Origin: Bosea sp. OAE506
Lineage (GTDB): Bacteria; Pseudomonadota; Alphaproteobacteria; Rhizobiales; Beijerinckiaceae
Reading direction: 5' to 3'
DNA length: 64,000 bases
Assembly: GCF_040546595.1 (NCBI RefSeq)
Contig: NZ_JBEPOB010000001.1
Location: 2,047,001 to 2,111,000, forward strand
Shown here: one piece after another, positions 21,804 to 31,233 of the stretch
Position numbering within the stretch: position 1 is the first letter of the stretch
Layout: the number at the start of each line of letters is the position of its first letter
Notes under the pieces: generated by a model
What the model saw: only the letters and a program-made list of their open reading frames with translations
What the model was told of the DNA's origin: nothing
Database searches by the model: none
Position numbers and translations under genes: made by a program

Positions 21804-23240
21804 TCAGACCGGCTCGTCCTGCTCGACGAGATCTCCCAGCCCGTGACGGCGCAGCTTGGCGTAGAAGCCCTGGCGGCTGAGGCCCAGCATCTGCGCCGCA
21901 GCGGCGCGGTTGTCCCGGCTGAGATCGAGCGCTGATTCGATGCAGAGCTTCTCGATGACGTCGCTGGTCTCGCGCACGATGTCCTTGAGCGGCACGCTGC
22001 CGACGAGCTGGGACAATTGCTCGACCGAACGTGGCAGGGTAGGGCCGCGCTGCGGCGGCACGATGAGCTGCGCGCCCTTGCTGCGGATGATCAGGCCGGT
22101 CGAGCCCGTCTCGCCGGCCCAGGCCGTCACCGCCGACAACTCCACCGCCTCGACACTGCCGAAGGCGCCGCGGACGATGGTGGGGAAATTGCGGACGACG
22201 CCGTGGTCGGCGAGCGTCCCCTGGATCAGCGGCAGGTCGATCCCGGGCCGCCCGAGCCAGCGGTCGAGCGGCTCGCCGAGCGCCTGATGGCGCGAGGAGA
22301 GCTGGGCCAGTTCGAGAAAGGCGCGGTTGGCGTGGAGCACGCGGCGGTCCGCGCTCATGATCACGCAGCCATCCGGCGTCTGCTCGACCATGCCGTGGAC
22401 ATGGCGCAGGGCGGGGTCGGCCGCCACGCCCGCGCCTTCCGGAGCGGTGATCCCCAGCCGGACCAGCAGATGCACCGCTCCGTCCTGTCGAAACGCGATG
22501 GCGCGGATCGAGGTGCGGCGCGCGCTGCCGGACCGGGAGACCTCGATTTCCGCCGCCTCGCCGGAATGCCGCGCGGCCGCCAGCATGGAGGCGAGCGCGT
22601 CGCCGCTCAGGGGCGAGAACAGGGAGGTCAGCGAGACCCCGCCCAGCCGGTCGGCCCGCAGGCCGAGTTCGTCGAGAGCGGCTGGATTGGCTTCGACCAG
22701 CCTCAGGCTCGCCGCCTCGGCGATGACGATCGGTTCGGGGGCGGAGCGGAAAATCATGCGGTAGCGCGTTTCGGCGAGCCGCAGCCGCGCATATTCGCGC
22801 TCCATGCCCTGCTGGGCCTCGAGCAGGCGCTGCTGCAGCGCGCCGACCGCAGCGAGATCGCGCCCCACGAGGCAGCGCAGGCCGGCGCCGGTCTGCGAGA
22901 CGACGCGGTAGCCGAAGGGGCGAAGGCCGCCTTCCGGGGCGAGGTGGTTGAGTTCGCCGACCCCCTTGGGGGGCGGAAGCCGGGTCGCGACCAGCCCCTC
23001 GGCCTTGCTGCGGCTGTCCGGCGCGACGGTGTCGACGAAGGCGCGTCCGACCCAGGGGGCTCGGCTGGTCAGTGCAGCGAGCGCGCTGCCGGCCGCTGCC
23101 CGGATGACGCCGTCGGCATCGACCAGCAGCACGAGATCGGCTGCGGCATCGATGACGGCGCGCGCAAGATCCGGATCGCCCGCCGGCCATGCCTCGGCCG
23201 GTGGCTGCGCGGTGTGGTCCCGGGGCGGCGGAGAAGACAT
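21804..23240 (-). CDS. ppsR: PpsR/CrtJ transcriptional repressor, copy 2
   Basis: This second PpsR of about 478 residues keeps the coiled linker LQQRLLEAQQGMEREYARLRLAETRYRMIF, two PAS domains and the same Fis-type helix-turn-helix (LGLSRQGFYAKLRRHGLGDL). It has three cysteines (C123, C292, C433 from this start), unlike copy 1. Similarity to copy 1 is clear but far from identity. The start is uncertain: ATGs at 23255 and 23273 are also in frame, and none has a clear ribosome site. It is divergent from the bchH unit across two PpsR boxes and may repress itself. Confidence 0.93.
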   Translation of the reverse strand: MSSPPPRDHTAQPPAEAWPAGDPDLARAVIDAAADLVLLVDADGVIRAAAGSALAALTSRAPWVGRAFVDTVAPDSRSKAEGLVATRLPPPKGVGELNHLAPEGGLRPFGYRVVSQTGAGLRCLVGRDLAAVGALQQRLLEAQQGMEREYARLRLAETRYRMIFRSAPEPIVIAEAASLRLVEANPAALDELGLRADRLGGVSLTSLFSPLSGDALASMLAAARHSGEAAEIEVSRSGSARRTSIRAIAFRQDGAVHLLVRLGITAPEGAGVAADPALRHVHGMVEQTPDGCVIMSADRRVLHANRAFLELAQLSSRHQALGEPLDRWLGRPGIDLPLIQGTLADHGVVRNFPTIVRGAFGSVEAVELSAVTAWAGETGSTGLIIRSKGAQLIVPPQRGPTLPRSVEQLSQLVGSVPLKDIVRETSDVIEKLCIESALDLSRDNRAAAAQMLGLSRQGFYAKLRRHGLGDLVEQDEPV

Positions 23241-23525
23241 GGCAACGAGGCCCATTCCGTTGTCGGCCTGCATGGACGGAAGGCGTTCCAAAGCACCGGG
23301 AAGGCCGGTGCCGTCGGCATGGTCCTGATCTTCCCCCCGCAGCTCGTCGAGCGAGGCCGGCTCGCAAAGGGCGGCTTTCGCCGTTCCGCTGCGCCGAACA
23401 CAACCCTGAAACGAAGCCGCTCGGTGCCGGCTCCGCCGGCAGGGGTCACGCGCCTGGGCGACTGCGCCCGATAAGCGCCGCCGCGAACCGATCCCGTTGA
23501 GGGAAGGTAGCGCAAGACGTCCGAA

Positions 23526-23543
23526 TGTAAAGGCAAATATACA
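23526..23543. promoter_or_regulatory. PpsR/CrtJ box upstream of the bchH unit
   Basis: TGTAAAGGCAAATATACA fits TGT-N12-ACA exactly, with the TGTAA-type start also known in PpsR targets. Confidence 0.75.
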
Positions 23544-23560
23544 TTTATGGCGTCTTGAAC

Positions 23561-23578
23561 CGTCAATCAAACTTGACA
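23561..23578. promoter_or_regulatory. Second PpsR box upstream of the bchH unit
   Basis: CGTCAATCAAACTTGACA differs from TGT-N12-ACA only in its first base and ends in TTGACA, a -35 for a rightward promoter. Its centre is 35 bases from the other box, the spacing seen in front of bchF and bch2. Confidence 0.7.
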
Positions 23579-23658
23579 TATGCCGCCCACGGAGCGAGCC
23601 TCTCCCTTGCCGCGAGCGCAACCGCCATCCGGTTGACGGCGTCGGCAGGAGGCGTCCC

Positions 23659-23892
23659 ATGACGTTTCACGCAGAACTGAGCCGGTCGGTTTCCTCCCGC
23701 AGCGCGAAAACAGTGCCGTCTGCCTATTCCGCGACGGACAGGAATGCGGCCGCGCACCGCGAACCCCTCTACGACGCGCTTCATGCCTGTCCTACGCGCA
23801 GGCTGCTGGGCTGGCGCATGGCCGTCGCTGCCGGCGGGTCTCCGCAGGCCGAAGACGGCTTCGCCGCCGCGTCCGCAAACGAGCGGTCGTGA
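23659..23892 (+). CDS. 77-residue small ORF heading the bchH operon
   Basis: A perfect AGGAGG lies 6 bases before this ATG, one of the best ribosome sites in the cluster, and the stop is one base before the bchH ATG. The product (MTFHAELSRSVSSRSAKTV at its start) has a serine-rich N-terminus, a central amphipathic stretch DALHACPTRRLLGWRMAVAAG with one cysteine, and a polar tail. I know no family for it. It could be a small regulator, a chelatase partner or a translational leader for bchH. Confidence 0.6.
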   Translation: MTFHAELSRSVSSRSAKTVPSAYSATDRNAAAHREPLYDALHACPTRRLLGWRMAVAAGGSPQAEDGFAAASANERS

Positions 23893-23893
23893 C

Positions 23894-26800
23894 ATGGTCG
23901 GGTCCGCGGCGAAGGGCTCAGCGGGTGATGCGACGCCGGTCCGCGTCGTCATCGTCACCATGGACACGCATGTCGCCAGCGCCACGCTGCGGGCTCACGC
24001 CGCGCTGAAGCGGGACATTCCCGGGCTGGAACTGAGCGTCCATGCGGCGTCCGAATGGTCGGCGGATCCGCGCCTGCTCGCCCGCTGCCAGGACGCCATC
24101 GCGAGCGCCGACATCGTCGTTGCCACGATGCTGTTCATGGAGGACCATTTCCTGCCGCTGGTTCCGGCGCTGCAGGCGCGGCGCGAGAGCTGCGACGCGA
24201 TGGTCTGCCTGATGTCGGCCGGCGAGATCACCAAGCTCACCCGCGTCGGGCGCTTCCGCATGGACGGGCCGCAGAGCGGGCCCATGGCCCTGCTCAAGCG
24301 CCTGCGCGGCAGCAAGGGCAAGGCCGCCAGCGGCGGCGCCGGCCAGATGAAGATGCTGCGCCGCCTGCCCCAGATTCTGCGCTTCATTCCCGGCACCGCT
24401 CAGGACGTGCGCGCCTATTTCCTGGCGCTGCAGTACTGGCTGGCGGGCTCCGAGGAGAACATCGCCAATCTCGTGCGGCTGCTGGTCGACCGCTATGCCG
24501 ACGGGCCGCGGCGCGCCCTGCGCGGTTCGCTGAAGGTCGGAAAGCCGGTCGCCTATCCCGAGACCGGCATCTATCACCCTGCCATGCCGGGCCGGGTCGG
24601 CACCGATCCGCAGGCCCTGCCGGCCGTCGCCGGCGCCAAGGGCACTGTCGGTCTGCTCGTGCTGCGCTCCTATGTCCTGGCGGGCAATGCGGCGCATTAC
24701 GACGGCGTCATCCGCAGCCTGGAGGCACGCGGGCTCTCCGTCCTGCCGGTCTTCGCCACCGGCCTTGATGCACGCGAGGCGATCGACGCCTTTCTCGTCC
24801 GCAACGGGCGGCCGGTGATCGACGCGCTGGTCTCGCTGACCGGGTTCTCGCTGGTCGGCGGGCCCGCCTACAACGATTCTGGCGCCGCACAGGAGGTGCT
24901 GGCCCGGCTCGACGTGCCTTATATCGCCGCTCATCCGGCCGAGTTCCAGACGCTCGACCAGTGGGGCGCCTCGGATCGCGGCCTGCTCCCGGTCGAATCG
25001 ACGATCATGATCGCGATTCCCGAGCTCGACGGCGCGACCGGGCCGATCGTCTTCGGCGGACGCACAGACCAGCCGGGCCGGTGCAGCGGTTGCGCCCGTG
25101 CCTGCACCTTCCCTGCCAGCGAAGGCCAGCGCGACATGCATGTCTGCGCCGAGCGGGCTGAAACGCTGGCGGCGCGGGTCGAGAAGCTGGTGACGCTGCG
25201 GCGGCGCAGCCGTGCCGACCGCAAGATCGGCATCGTGCTGTTCAACTTCCCGCCCAATGCCGGCAACACCGGCACGGCGGCCTATCTCTCAGTGTTCGAA
25301 TCGCTGCACCGGACGCTCGGCGCCCTGCAGCGCGAGGGCTATGCCGTGGAGGTGCCCGCCAGCGTCGAGGCGCTGCGCGAAGCGATCATCCAGGGCAATG
25401 CGGCGCGTTACGGCGCGATGGCGAATGTCCATGTCCGGATCGGTGCAGGCGACCATATCCGCCGCGAGCGCTGGCTCTCCGAGATCGAGGCGCAATGGGG
25501 CCCAGCTCCGGGCCGTCAGCAGAGCGACGGCTCCTCCCTCTTCGTGCTGGGCGAGCGCTTCGGCAATGTCTTCGTCGGCATCCAGCCCGGCTTCGGCTAT
25601 GAGGGCGACCCGATGCGGCTGCTCTTCGAGAAGGGCTTTGCGCCGACGCATGCCTTCTCGGCCTTCTATCGCTGGATGCGGGAGGATTTCGGCGCCGATG
25701 CCGTGCTGCATTTCGGCACGCATGGCGCGCTCGAGTTCATGCCGGGCAAGCAGACGGGGCTCTCGGCCCAGTGCTGGCCTGACCGGCTGATCGGCGACCT
25801 ACCGAACATCTACCTCTACGCCGCCAACAACCCGTCCGAAGGCGCGCTCGCCAAGCGGCGCGGGGCTGCGACCCTCGTCAGCTATCTGACGCCGCCTGTC
25901 GCCTCGGCCGGGCTCTATCGCGGGCTGATCGAGCTCAAGGGCTCGCTGGACCGCTGGCGCGGTCTCGCGCCCGAGGAGATGCGCGAAGCGGCGGAGCTGG
26001 CGGTGCTGATCCAGGCGCAGGCCTCGGCGCTCGATCTGGCGCCGGCCGAGCCGGACTGGAGCGGCGAGGAGCGCCATGCCCGCATCGGCAAGCTCGCCGA
26101 GGCGGTGCTGGAACTCGAATACACGCTGATCCCGCACGGGCTGCATGTCGTCGGCGAGCCGCTCTCCCAGGCCGAGCGCACCGACATGCTCATGGCGATC
26201 GTCGATTCGGGCTCCGGCGTCAGGCCGGCGCGGGCCGTCGTCGAGGGGCTGGTGGCCGGGCTCAGCCCGGAGCAGGCGCTGCGTGCGGCCCGTCTGGAAC
26301 CGGAGGACACGCTTCTGGCCGGCCTCGCCGAGCTCGCCGCGACGGATGCCCTGCTGGCGCGCGATCACGAACTCGACGGGCTGATGCGGGCGCTGGACGG
26401 ACGCTTCATCCGGCCGGCGCCGGGCGGGGACCTCTTGCGGACGCCGGCCGTACTGCCGACGGGGCGCAACCTGCACGGGTTCGATCCCTTCCGCATCCCC
26501 AGCGCCTATGCCGTCAGGGACGGGGCGCGGCAGGCCGCAAGGCTGCTCGACCGGCATGTCGCGGACGGCCATGCCCTGCCGGAGACGGTGGCGCTGGTGC
26601 TGTGGGGCACCGACAATCTCAAGACCGAAGGTGGGCCGATCGCCCAGGCGCTGGCCCTGATGGGCGCCGAGCCGCGCTTCGACGGCTATGGCCGGCTGGC
26701 GGGCGCGCAGCTGCTGCCGCTGGAGGCGCTGGACCGGCCGCGCGTCGACGTGGTCATCTCGGTGTCCGGCATCTTCCGCGACCTGCTGCCGCTGCAGATC

Positions 26801-27658
26801 CGCCTTCTGGCCGAAGCGGCCTTCCTCGCGGCTTCCGCCGACGAGCCGTCCGAGAGCAACTTCGTGCGCAAGCATGCGCTCGCCTACCAGGCCGAGCATG
26901 GCTGCGACCTCGAGACCGCGTCGCTTCGCGTCTTCGGCAACGCCGAGGGCGCCTATGGCTCCAACGTCAACAACCTCGTCGAGAGCGGGCGCTGGCAGGA
27001 CGAGGACGAGCTGGCCGAAACCTACAGCCGCCGCAAAGGCTTCGCCTATGGGCGCGGCGGGCGGGCGGTGCAGCAGCCCGAGCTTCTGCGCAGCGTGCTC
27101 GGCGGCGTCGAGCTCGCCTATCAGAACCTCGATTCGGTCGAGCTCGGCGTTACCACGGTGGACAATTACTTCGATACGCTGGGCGGCATCAGCCGCGCCG
27201 TCCGCCGGGCCAAGGGGGGCGCGGCGACACCGGTCTACATTGGCGACCAGACGCGCGGCGAGGGCACGGTTCGCACGCTCTCCGAGCAGGTCTCGCTGGA
27301 GACGCGCACCCGCATGCTCAACCCGAAATGGTACGAGGGCATGCTCAAGCACGGCTATGAGGGCGTGCGGCAGATCGAGACCCATGTCACCAACACCATG
27401 GGCTGGTCGGCGACGACAGGGCAGGTCGAGCCCTGGGTCTACCAGAAGCTGACCGAGACCTATCTCCTCGATCCGGCCATGCGCGAACGGCTGGCGGCGT
27501 TGAACCCGACGGCTTCCGCCAAGCTCGCCAACCGCCTGATCGAGGCGCAGGCGCGGCAATACTGGCAGCCGGATGCAGCGACGCTGGCCGCGCTTCAGGA
27601 GGCCGGCGACGCGCTGGAAGACCGTCTCGAAGGCATCGGGCTGGAGGCTGCGGCGTGA
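23894..27658 (+). CDS. bchH: Magnesium chelatase subunit H
   Basis: This 1254-residue porphyrin-binding subunit of magnesium chelatase inserts Mg into protoporphyrin IX with BchI and BchD. It begins TPVRVVIVTMDTHVASATLRAHAAL; blocks such as HFGTHGALEFMPGKQ, NPSEGALAKRRG and GSNVNNLVESGRW are CobN/BchH signatures. The cysteine pair PGRCSGCARAC is also visible. It is normally between bchB and bchL; here it heads a bchHG unit behind ppsR2. The subunits BchI and BchD are not in the window. Confidence 0.98.
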   Translation: MVGSAAKGSAGDATPVRVVIVTMDTHVASATLRAHAALKRDIPGLELSVHAASEWSADPRLLARCQDAIASADIVVATMLFMEDHFLPLVPALQARRESCDAMVCLMSAGEITKLTRVGRFRMDGPQSGPMALLKRLRGSKGKAASGGAGQMKMLRRLPQILRFIPGTAQDVRAYFLALQYWLAGSEENIANLVRLLVDRYADGPRRALRGSLKVGKPVAYPETGIYHPAMPGRVGTDPQALPAVAGAKGTVGLLVLRSYVLAGNAAHYDGVIRSLEARGLSVLPVFATGLDAREAIDAFLVRNGRPVIDALVSLTGFSLVGGPAYNDSGAAQEVLARLDVPYIAAHPAEFQTLDQWGASDRGLLPVESTIMIAIPELDGATGPIVFGGRTDQPGRCSGCARACTFPASEGQRDMHVCAERAETLAARVEKLVTLRRRSRADRKIGIVLFNFPPNAGNTGTAAYLSVFESLHRTLGALQREGYAVEVPASVEALREAIIQGNAARYGAMANVHVRIGAGDHIRRERWLSEIEAQWGPAPGRQQSDGSSLFVLGERFGNVFVGIQPGFGYEGDPMRLLFEKGFAPTHAFSAFYRWMREDFGADAVLHFGTHGALEFMPGKQTGLSAQCWPDRLIGDLPNIYLYAANNPSEGALAKRRGAATLVSYLTPPVASAGLYRGLIELKGSLDRWRGLAPEEMREAAELAVLIQAQASALDLAPAEPDWSGEERHARIGKLAEAVLELEYTLIPHGLHVVGEPLSQAERTDMLMAIVDSGSGVRPARAVVEGLVAGLSPEQALRAARLEPEDTLLAGLAELAATDALLARDHELDGLMRALDGRFIRPAPGGDLLRTPAVLPTGRNLHGFDPFRIPSAYAVRDGARQAARLLDRHVADGHALPETVALVLWGTDNLKTEGGPIAQALALMGAEPRFDGYGRLAGAQLLPLEALDRPRVDVVISVSGIFRDLLPLQIRLLAEAAFLAASADEPSESNFVRKHALAYQAEHGCDLETASLRVFGNAEGAYGSNVNNLVESGRWQDEDELAETYSRRKGFAYGRGGRAVQQPELLRSVLGGVELAYQNLDSVELGVTTVDNYFDTLGGISRAVRRAKGGAATPVYIGDQTRGEGTVRTLSEQVSLETRTRMLNPKWYEGMLKHGYEGVRQIETHVTNTMGWSATTGQVEPWVYQKLTETYLLDPAMRERLAALNPTASAKLANRLIEAQARQYWQPDAATLAALQEAGDALEDRLEGIGLEAAA

Positions 27659-28581
27659 GCGAGACCGGCGCCACGCTCAGGCCCGGCGCTGGCGCGGTGG
27701 CCTACCCGGCGCCGTCGGCCGTGCTCGAACTGCTGAAGCCGATCACCTGGTTTCCGCCAATGTGGGCCTTCGCCTGCGGGGTGGTGTCGTCCGGCGTGCC
27801 GCTGATAGCGAACGCCCCCGTCGCCCTGCTGGGCATCGTGCTCGCCGGACCGCTGGTCTGCGCGATGAGCCAGGCGATCAACGACTGGCACGACCGCGAG
27901 GTCGATGCGATCAACGAGCCGCACCGGCCGATTCCCTCGGGCCGCATCCCCGGGCGCTGGGGCCTCTACATCGCCGCGCTGTGGAGTGTGCTGTCGCTGG
28001 CGGTCGCCTCGCTGCTCGGCTCCTGGGTGCTGATCGCGACCTGCCTTGGCCTCTTCCTCGCCTGGGCCTACAGCGCGCCGCCCTTGCGGCTCAAGCGCAA
28101 TGGCTGGCTCGGGAATGCGGCCTGCGGCTTCTCCTATGAGGGGCTGGCCTGGGTGACGGGCGCCGCGGTGATGCTGGGTGGCGCGCTGCCGCCGGCCCCG
28201 GTGCTGCTGCTGGCGCTGCTCTACAGCCTCGGCGCCCACGGCATCATGACGCTCAACGACTTCAAGGCGATGGAGGGCGACCGGCAGATGGGGATCCGCT
28301 CGCTGCCCGTGCTGCTCGGCGCGCCGGGCGCGGCGAAAATCGCCTGCCTCGCCATGGCGCTCCCGCAGGTCGTTGTCATCGCGCTGCTGCTGCACTGGCA
28401 GCGGCCGGTGCAGGCGGCGATCGTCGCAGCCCTGCTCGCGGCGCAGGGCGTCCTGATGGCGCGCTTCCTGCGCGATCCGGTCGGCAAGGCGCTGTTCTAC
28501 AGCGGCTTCGGCGTGCCGCTCTTCGTCTTCGGCATGATGGCTGCGGCGGTCGCGGTGCGCAGCCTGCCCGCGGGATTCTAG
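27655..28581 (+). CDS. bchG: Bacteriochlorophyll a synthase
   Basis: This 308-residue UbiA-type prenyltransferase esterifies bacteriochlorophyllide with geranylgeranyl diphosphate. Both aspartate motifs are present, NDWHDREVDAINEPHRPIPSG and NDFKAMEGDRQMGIRSLP, with about eight spans. It uses a GTG start that overlaps the bchH stop (GTGA). Its usual place, between ppsR and bch2, is empty in this cluster. Confidence 0.97.
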   Translation: MSETGATLRPGAGAVAYPAPSAVLELLKPITWFPPMWAFACGVVSSGVPLIANAPVALLGIVLAGPLVCAMSQAINDWHDREVDAINEPHRPIPSGRIPGRWGLYIAALWSVLSLAVASLLGSWVLIATCLGLFLAWAYSAPPLRLKRNGWLGNAACGFSYEGLAWVTGAAVMLGGALPPAPVLLLALLYSLGAHGIMTLNDFKAMEGDRQMGIRSLPVLLGAPGAAKIACLAMALPQVVVIALLLHWQRPVQAAIVAALLAAQGVLMARFLRDPVGKALFYSGFGVPLFVFGMMAAAVAVRSLPAGF

Positions 28582-28601
28582 ATGATGGGCGTGCGCGCGG
28601 G

Positions 28602-30155
28602 ATGAGGTCGCGCGATCCGGGCCGGCCAGCCTTGGGAGGGATCCAGCTTTTGCTCGGAGGCCTCGCCGTCGTCGCGATCGGGATCGCCCTGGCGCAGTTG
28701 CAGGATGCGCGGCGCGGCATCACCACCGAGACGATGACGGCGGAGGACACGCCGATGACGGTGTTCCGCCCGCTCCGGGCCGAGGGCGCTGCCCCGGTCG
28801 TCGTGATCGCGCATGGCTTCGCCGGCTCGCAGCAATTGATGCAGCCCTTCGCGGTCACGCTCGCGCGTGCCGGTTATGTCGCGGTGACCTTCGATTTCGC
28901 CGGCCATGGCGCCAATCCGATGCCGCTTACAGGCAGCATCTCCCGGGAAGACGGTGCGACGCGCCGGCTAGTGGACGAGACCGCGAATGTCGTCGATCGG
29001 GCCAAAGGGCTGGGCGACGGGCGGCTCGCCCTGCTCGGTCATTCGATGGCGACCGACATCATCGTCCGCGTCGCCCAGAGCCGGACCGATGTCACTGCGA
29101 CGGTGGCGGTCTCGATGTTCTCGCCGGCCGTCACCGCGACGAGCCCGCGCAACCTGCTGGTCATAGCCGGGGAATGGGAGGGGGGCTTGAGGCGCGAGGC
29201 GTTGCGCGCGGTCGGGCTGGTCTCGGCGCCGGTATCCCCCGAGGCGGGCGTTACCTATGGCGACATCGCCGCGGGGACCGCGCGGCGCGCTGCGGTCAGC
29301 CCCCGGGCCGAGCATGTCGGTGTGCTCTACAACGAGGCGAGCCTGCGCGAGGCGCTGGCCTGGCTCGATGCGAGCTTTGGGCGGCCTGCTGTGGCGAACC
29401 CCGATCTCGACAGCCGGGGCGTCTGGATCCTGCTGCAGCTCGCCGGCGTCGTGCTGCTGGCCTGGCCGCTATCGGCGCTGCTGCCGCGTGCAGCCTCGCC
29501 GCCGGTGGGGGCGGGGCTCAGCTGGAGGAAGATAGCGTTGCCGCTGATCCTGCCGGCGCTGCTGACGCCGGTCCTGCTGCGCCTCGTGCCGACGAATTTC
29601 CTGCCCGTCATCGTCGGCGACTATCTCGCCGTGCATTTCGCCACCTACGGTGTGCTGACGGCGCTCTGCATCGCCTTCGCCAAGCGCGGGCGCTCGGCTC
29701 CACTTTCGATCGTGTCGCGGGGACGGCTTGCGGCCGGGACGGCTGCGCTGATGCTGTTCGGGCTCGTCGCGCTCGCCTGGCCGGTCCACAGTTTCGTGAC
29801 GGCGTTCGTGCCGGCCGGCCACCGCCTGCCGCTCTTTGCCGCGACGCTGGCGGGGACGCTGATCTATTTCCTCGCCGATGAATGGCTGACGCGCGGGGAG
29901 GGGGCGGCGCGCGGGGCGTTCCTCGCCTCGAAGCTCGCCTTCCTGGTCTCGCTCGGCCTGGCGGTCGCGCTCGATTTCCAGCGGCTGTTCTTCCTGCTGA
30001 TCATCGTCCCGGTGATCGTGCTGTTCTTCCTCGTCTACGGGCTGTTCAGCGCCTGGGCGTTCAGGCGCTGCGGCCACCCTTTCATGGCCGGCCTCGCCAA
30101 TGCCTTCGCCTTCGCCTGGGCGATCGCTGCCGCCTTCCCGCTGGTGGCGCGATGA
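28602..30155 (+). CDS. Membrane-fused alpha/beta hydrolase
   Basis: This 517-residue protein has one N-terminal span (residues about 13-31), an alpha/beta-hydrolase domain (about 40-265) and then about seven spans to the end. The hydrolase has the oxyanion block VVIAHGFAGSQQ, FDFAGHG and the nucleophile elbow LLGHSMATD, where alanine replaces the last glycine of GxSxG. A histidine in AEHVGVLYNEAS is a candidate catalytic base. It follows bchG by 20 bases and probably belongs to the same transcript. The substrate is unknown; pigment, lipid or chlorophyll-ester hydrolysis are guesses. Confidence 0.75.
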   Translation: MRSRDPGRPALGGIQLLLGGLAVVAIGIALAQLQDARRGITTETMTAEDTPMTVFRPLRAEGAAPVVVIAHGFAGSQQLMQPFAVTLARAGYVAVTFDFAGHGANPMPLTGSISREDGATRRLVDETANVVDRAKGLGDGRLALLGHSMATDIIVRVAQSRTDVTATVAVSMFSPAVTATSPRNLLVIAGEWEGGLRREALRAVGLVSAPVSPEAGVTYGDIAAGTARRAAVSPRAEHVGVLYNEASLREALAWLDASFGRPAVANPDLDSRGVWILLQLAGVVLLAWPLSALLPRAASPPVGAGLSWRKIALPLILPALLTPVLLRLVPTNFLPVIVGDYLAVHFATYGVLTALCIAFAKRGRSAPLSIVSRGRLAAGTAALMLFGLVALAWPVHSFVTAFVPAGHRLPLFAATLAGTLIYFLADEWLTRGEGAARGAFLASKLAFLVSLGLAVALDFQRLFFLLIIVPVIVLFFLVYGLFSAWAFRRCGHPFMAGLANAFAFAWAIAAAFPLVAR

Positions 30156-30270
30156 CGGTGCGGTCCGGGATGGGAAAGCAGTTGACGTTGCCTCGGCGAC
30201 TTGCTCGGCTGATAGAGACTTCGATCGTTCACGAGTGCGCCCTCCGGGCCCAGGCTTAGGTCATTCGTCC

Positions 30271-31215
30271 ATGCTTCTGAAAATCGGTACGCGCCGCAGC
30301 CCCCTCGCCATCGCGCAGACGAACTACATCGCCTCGCTGATCAAGGCGAAGCATCCCGACACCGAGTTCTCGCTGCATCCGATCGCGACGATCGCGGACA
30401 AGGACCGCGTCTCCGAATTCCACCAGTTCGGCATCATCGGCGTGTTCTCGACCGAGCATGAGGACCAGCTGACCTCGGGCGAGGTCGACATCGTCGTGCA
30501 TTCGCTGAAGGACCTGCCGACGACGCTGCGCGAGGGGCTGGTGCTGGCGGCGGTGCCCGAGCGGGTCGATCCGCGCGACGTGCTCTGCGGCTCGACGCTG
30601 GCCGATCTGCGCGAGGGCGCGCGCGTGGGCACCGGCTCGCTGCGGCGGCGCTCGCAGATCCTCAGCCTGCGTCCGGATGTCGAGGTCGTGCCGATCCGCG
30701 GCAATGTCGGGCCGCGTCTAGCCAAGATCAACGGCGATGACGGATTGGATGCGGTGATCCTGGCCCAGGCCGGACTGCAGAGGCTCGGCCTCGAGGGCGC
30801 GACCTCTGAGCTGCTCGACCCGATCCTGTTTCCCTATGCGATCGGGCAGGGCGCGCTCGGCGTGCAGGCGCGCGACGACAACCCGACGATCCTTTCCATG
30901 CTCAAGGATATCGAGGACCCCAAGGCGCGCGCGGAGGTCGATTGCGAACGGGCGCTGCTGCATGCGCTTGGCGCCGGCTGCAGCCTGCCCGTTGGAGCCA
31001 GCGCGACCTGGCAGGGCGACCGGCTTTTCCTCCACGCGCAGATCACCGCCCATGATGGATCGCAGCGCATCACGGCCAGCGACGATCGTCCTGGCCGGGA
31101 AGCGGTCGAGCTCGGTCTCGTGGCCGCCGAAGCGCTGCGGCTCGCCGGCGGTGTCGATGTGCTGGAAGCCTCCTACCGCAGCGTCGGCGCCCATTTCAAA
31201 TATGTCGGCGCCTGA
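30271..31215 (+). CDS. hemC: Hydroxymethylbilane synthase (porphobilinogen deaminase)
   Basis: This is a 314-residue enzyme that joins four porphobilinogens into hydroxymethylbilane. Landmarks are KIGTRRSPLAIAQ, DIVVHSLKDLPT with the catalytic aspartate, GTGSLRRRSQI, RGNVGPRLAK and the dipyrromethane cysteine in LGAGCSLPVGA. The stretch VFSTEHEDQL departs from the usual KELE-type sequence, which hints at a divergent copy. No good ribosome site precedes the ATG. It follows the hydrolase by 115 bases at the edge of the PGC. Confidence 0.93.
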   Translation: MLLKIGTRRSPLAIAQTNYIASLIKAKHPDTEFSLHPIATIADKDRVSEFHQFGIIGVFSTEHEDQLTSGEVDIVVHSLKDLPTTLREGLVLAAVPERVDPRDVLCGSTLADLREGARVGTGSLRRRSQILSLRPDVEVVPIRGNVGPRLAKINGDDGLDAVILAQAGLQRLGLEGATSELLDPILFPYAIGQGALGVQARDDNPTILSMLKDIEDPKARAEVDCERALLHALGAGCSLPVGASATWQGDRLFLHAQITAHDGSQRITASDDRPGREAVELGLVAAEALRLAGGVDVLEASYRSVGAHFKYVGA

Positions 31216-31233
31216 CGAACGGCGCCGTCAGGC
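31210..31233. terminator. Inverted repeat between converging hemC and tspO
   Basis: GCCTGACG and CGTCAGGC form an 8-bp stem around an 8-base loop and span both stop codons. Without a T tract it is only a possible bidirectional terminator. Confidence 0.4.

Larger units (their letters stand above)
23241..23658. other. Control region between ppsR2 and the bchH unit
   Basis: No gene is supported in these 418 bases. An AT-rich block at about 23520-23580 contrasts with the GC-rich surroundings and holds two PpsR-type boxes. Part of the left side may be the true 5' end of ppsR2, whose start is not settled. Confidence 0.6.

Noticed and set aside
25799..27559. Leftward 586-codon frame inside bchH
   Set aside because: It is antisense to a clearly functional bchH and has no domain or ribosome site.
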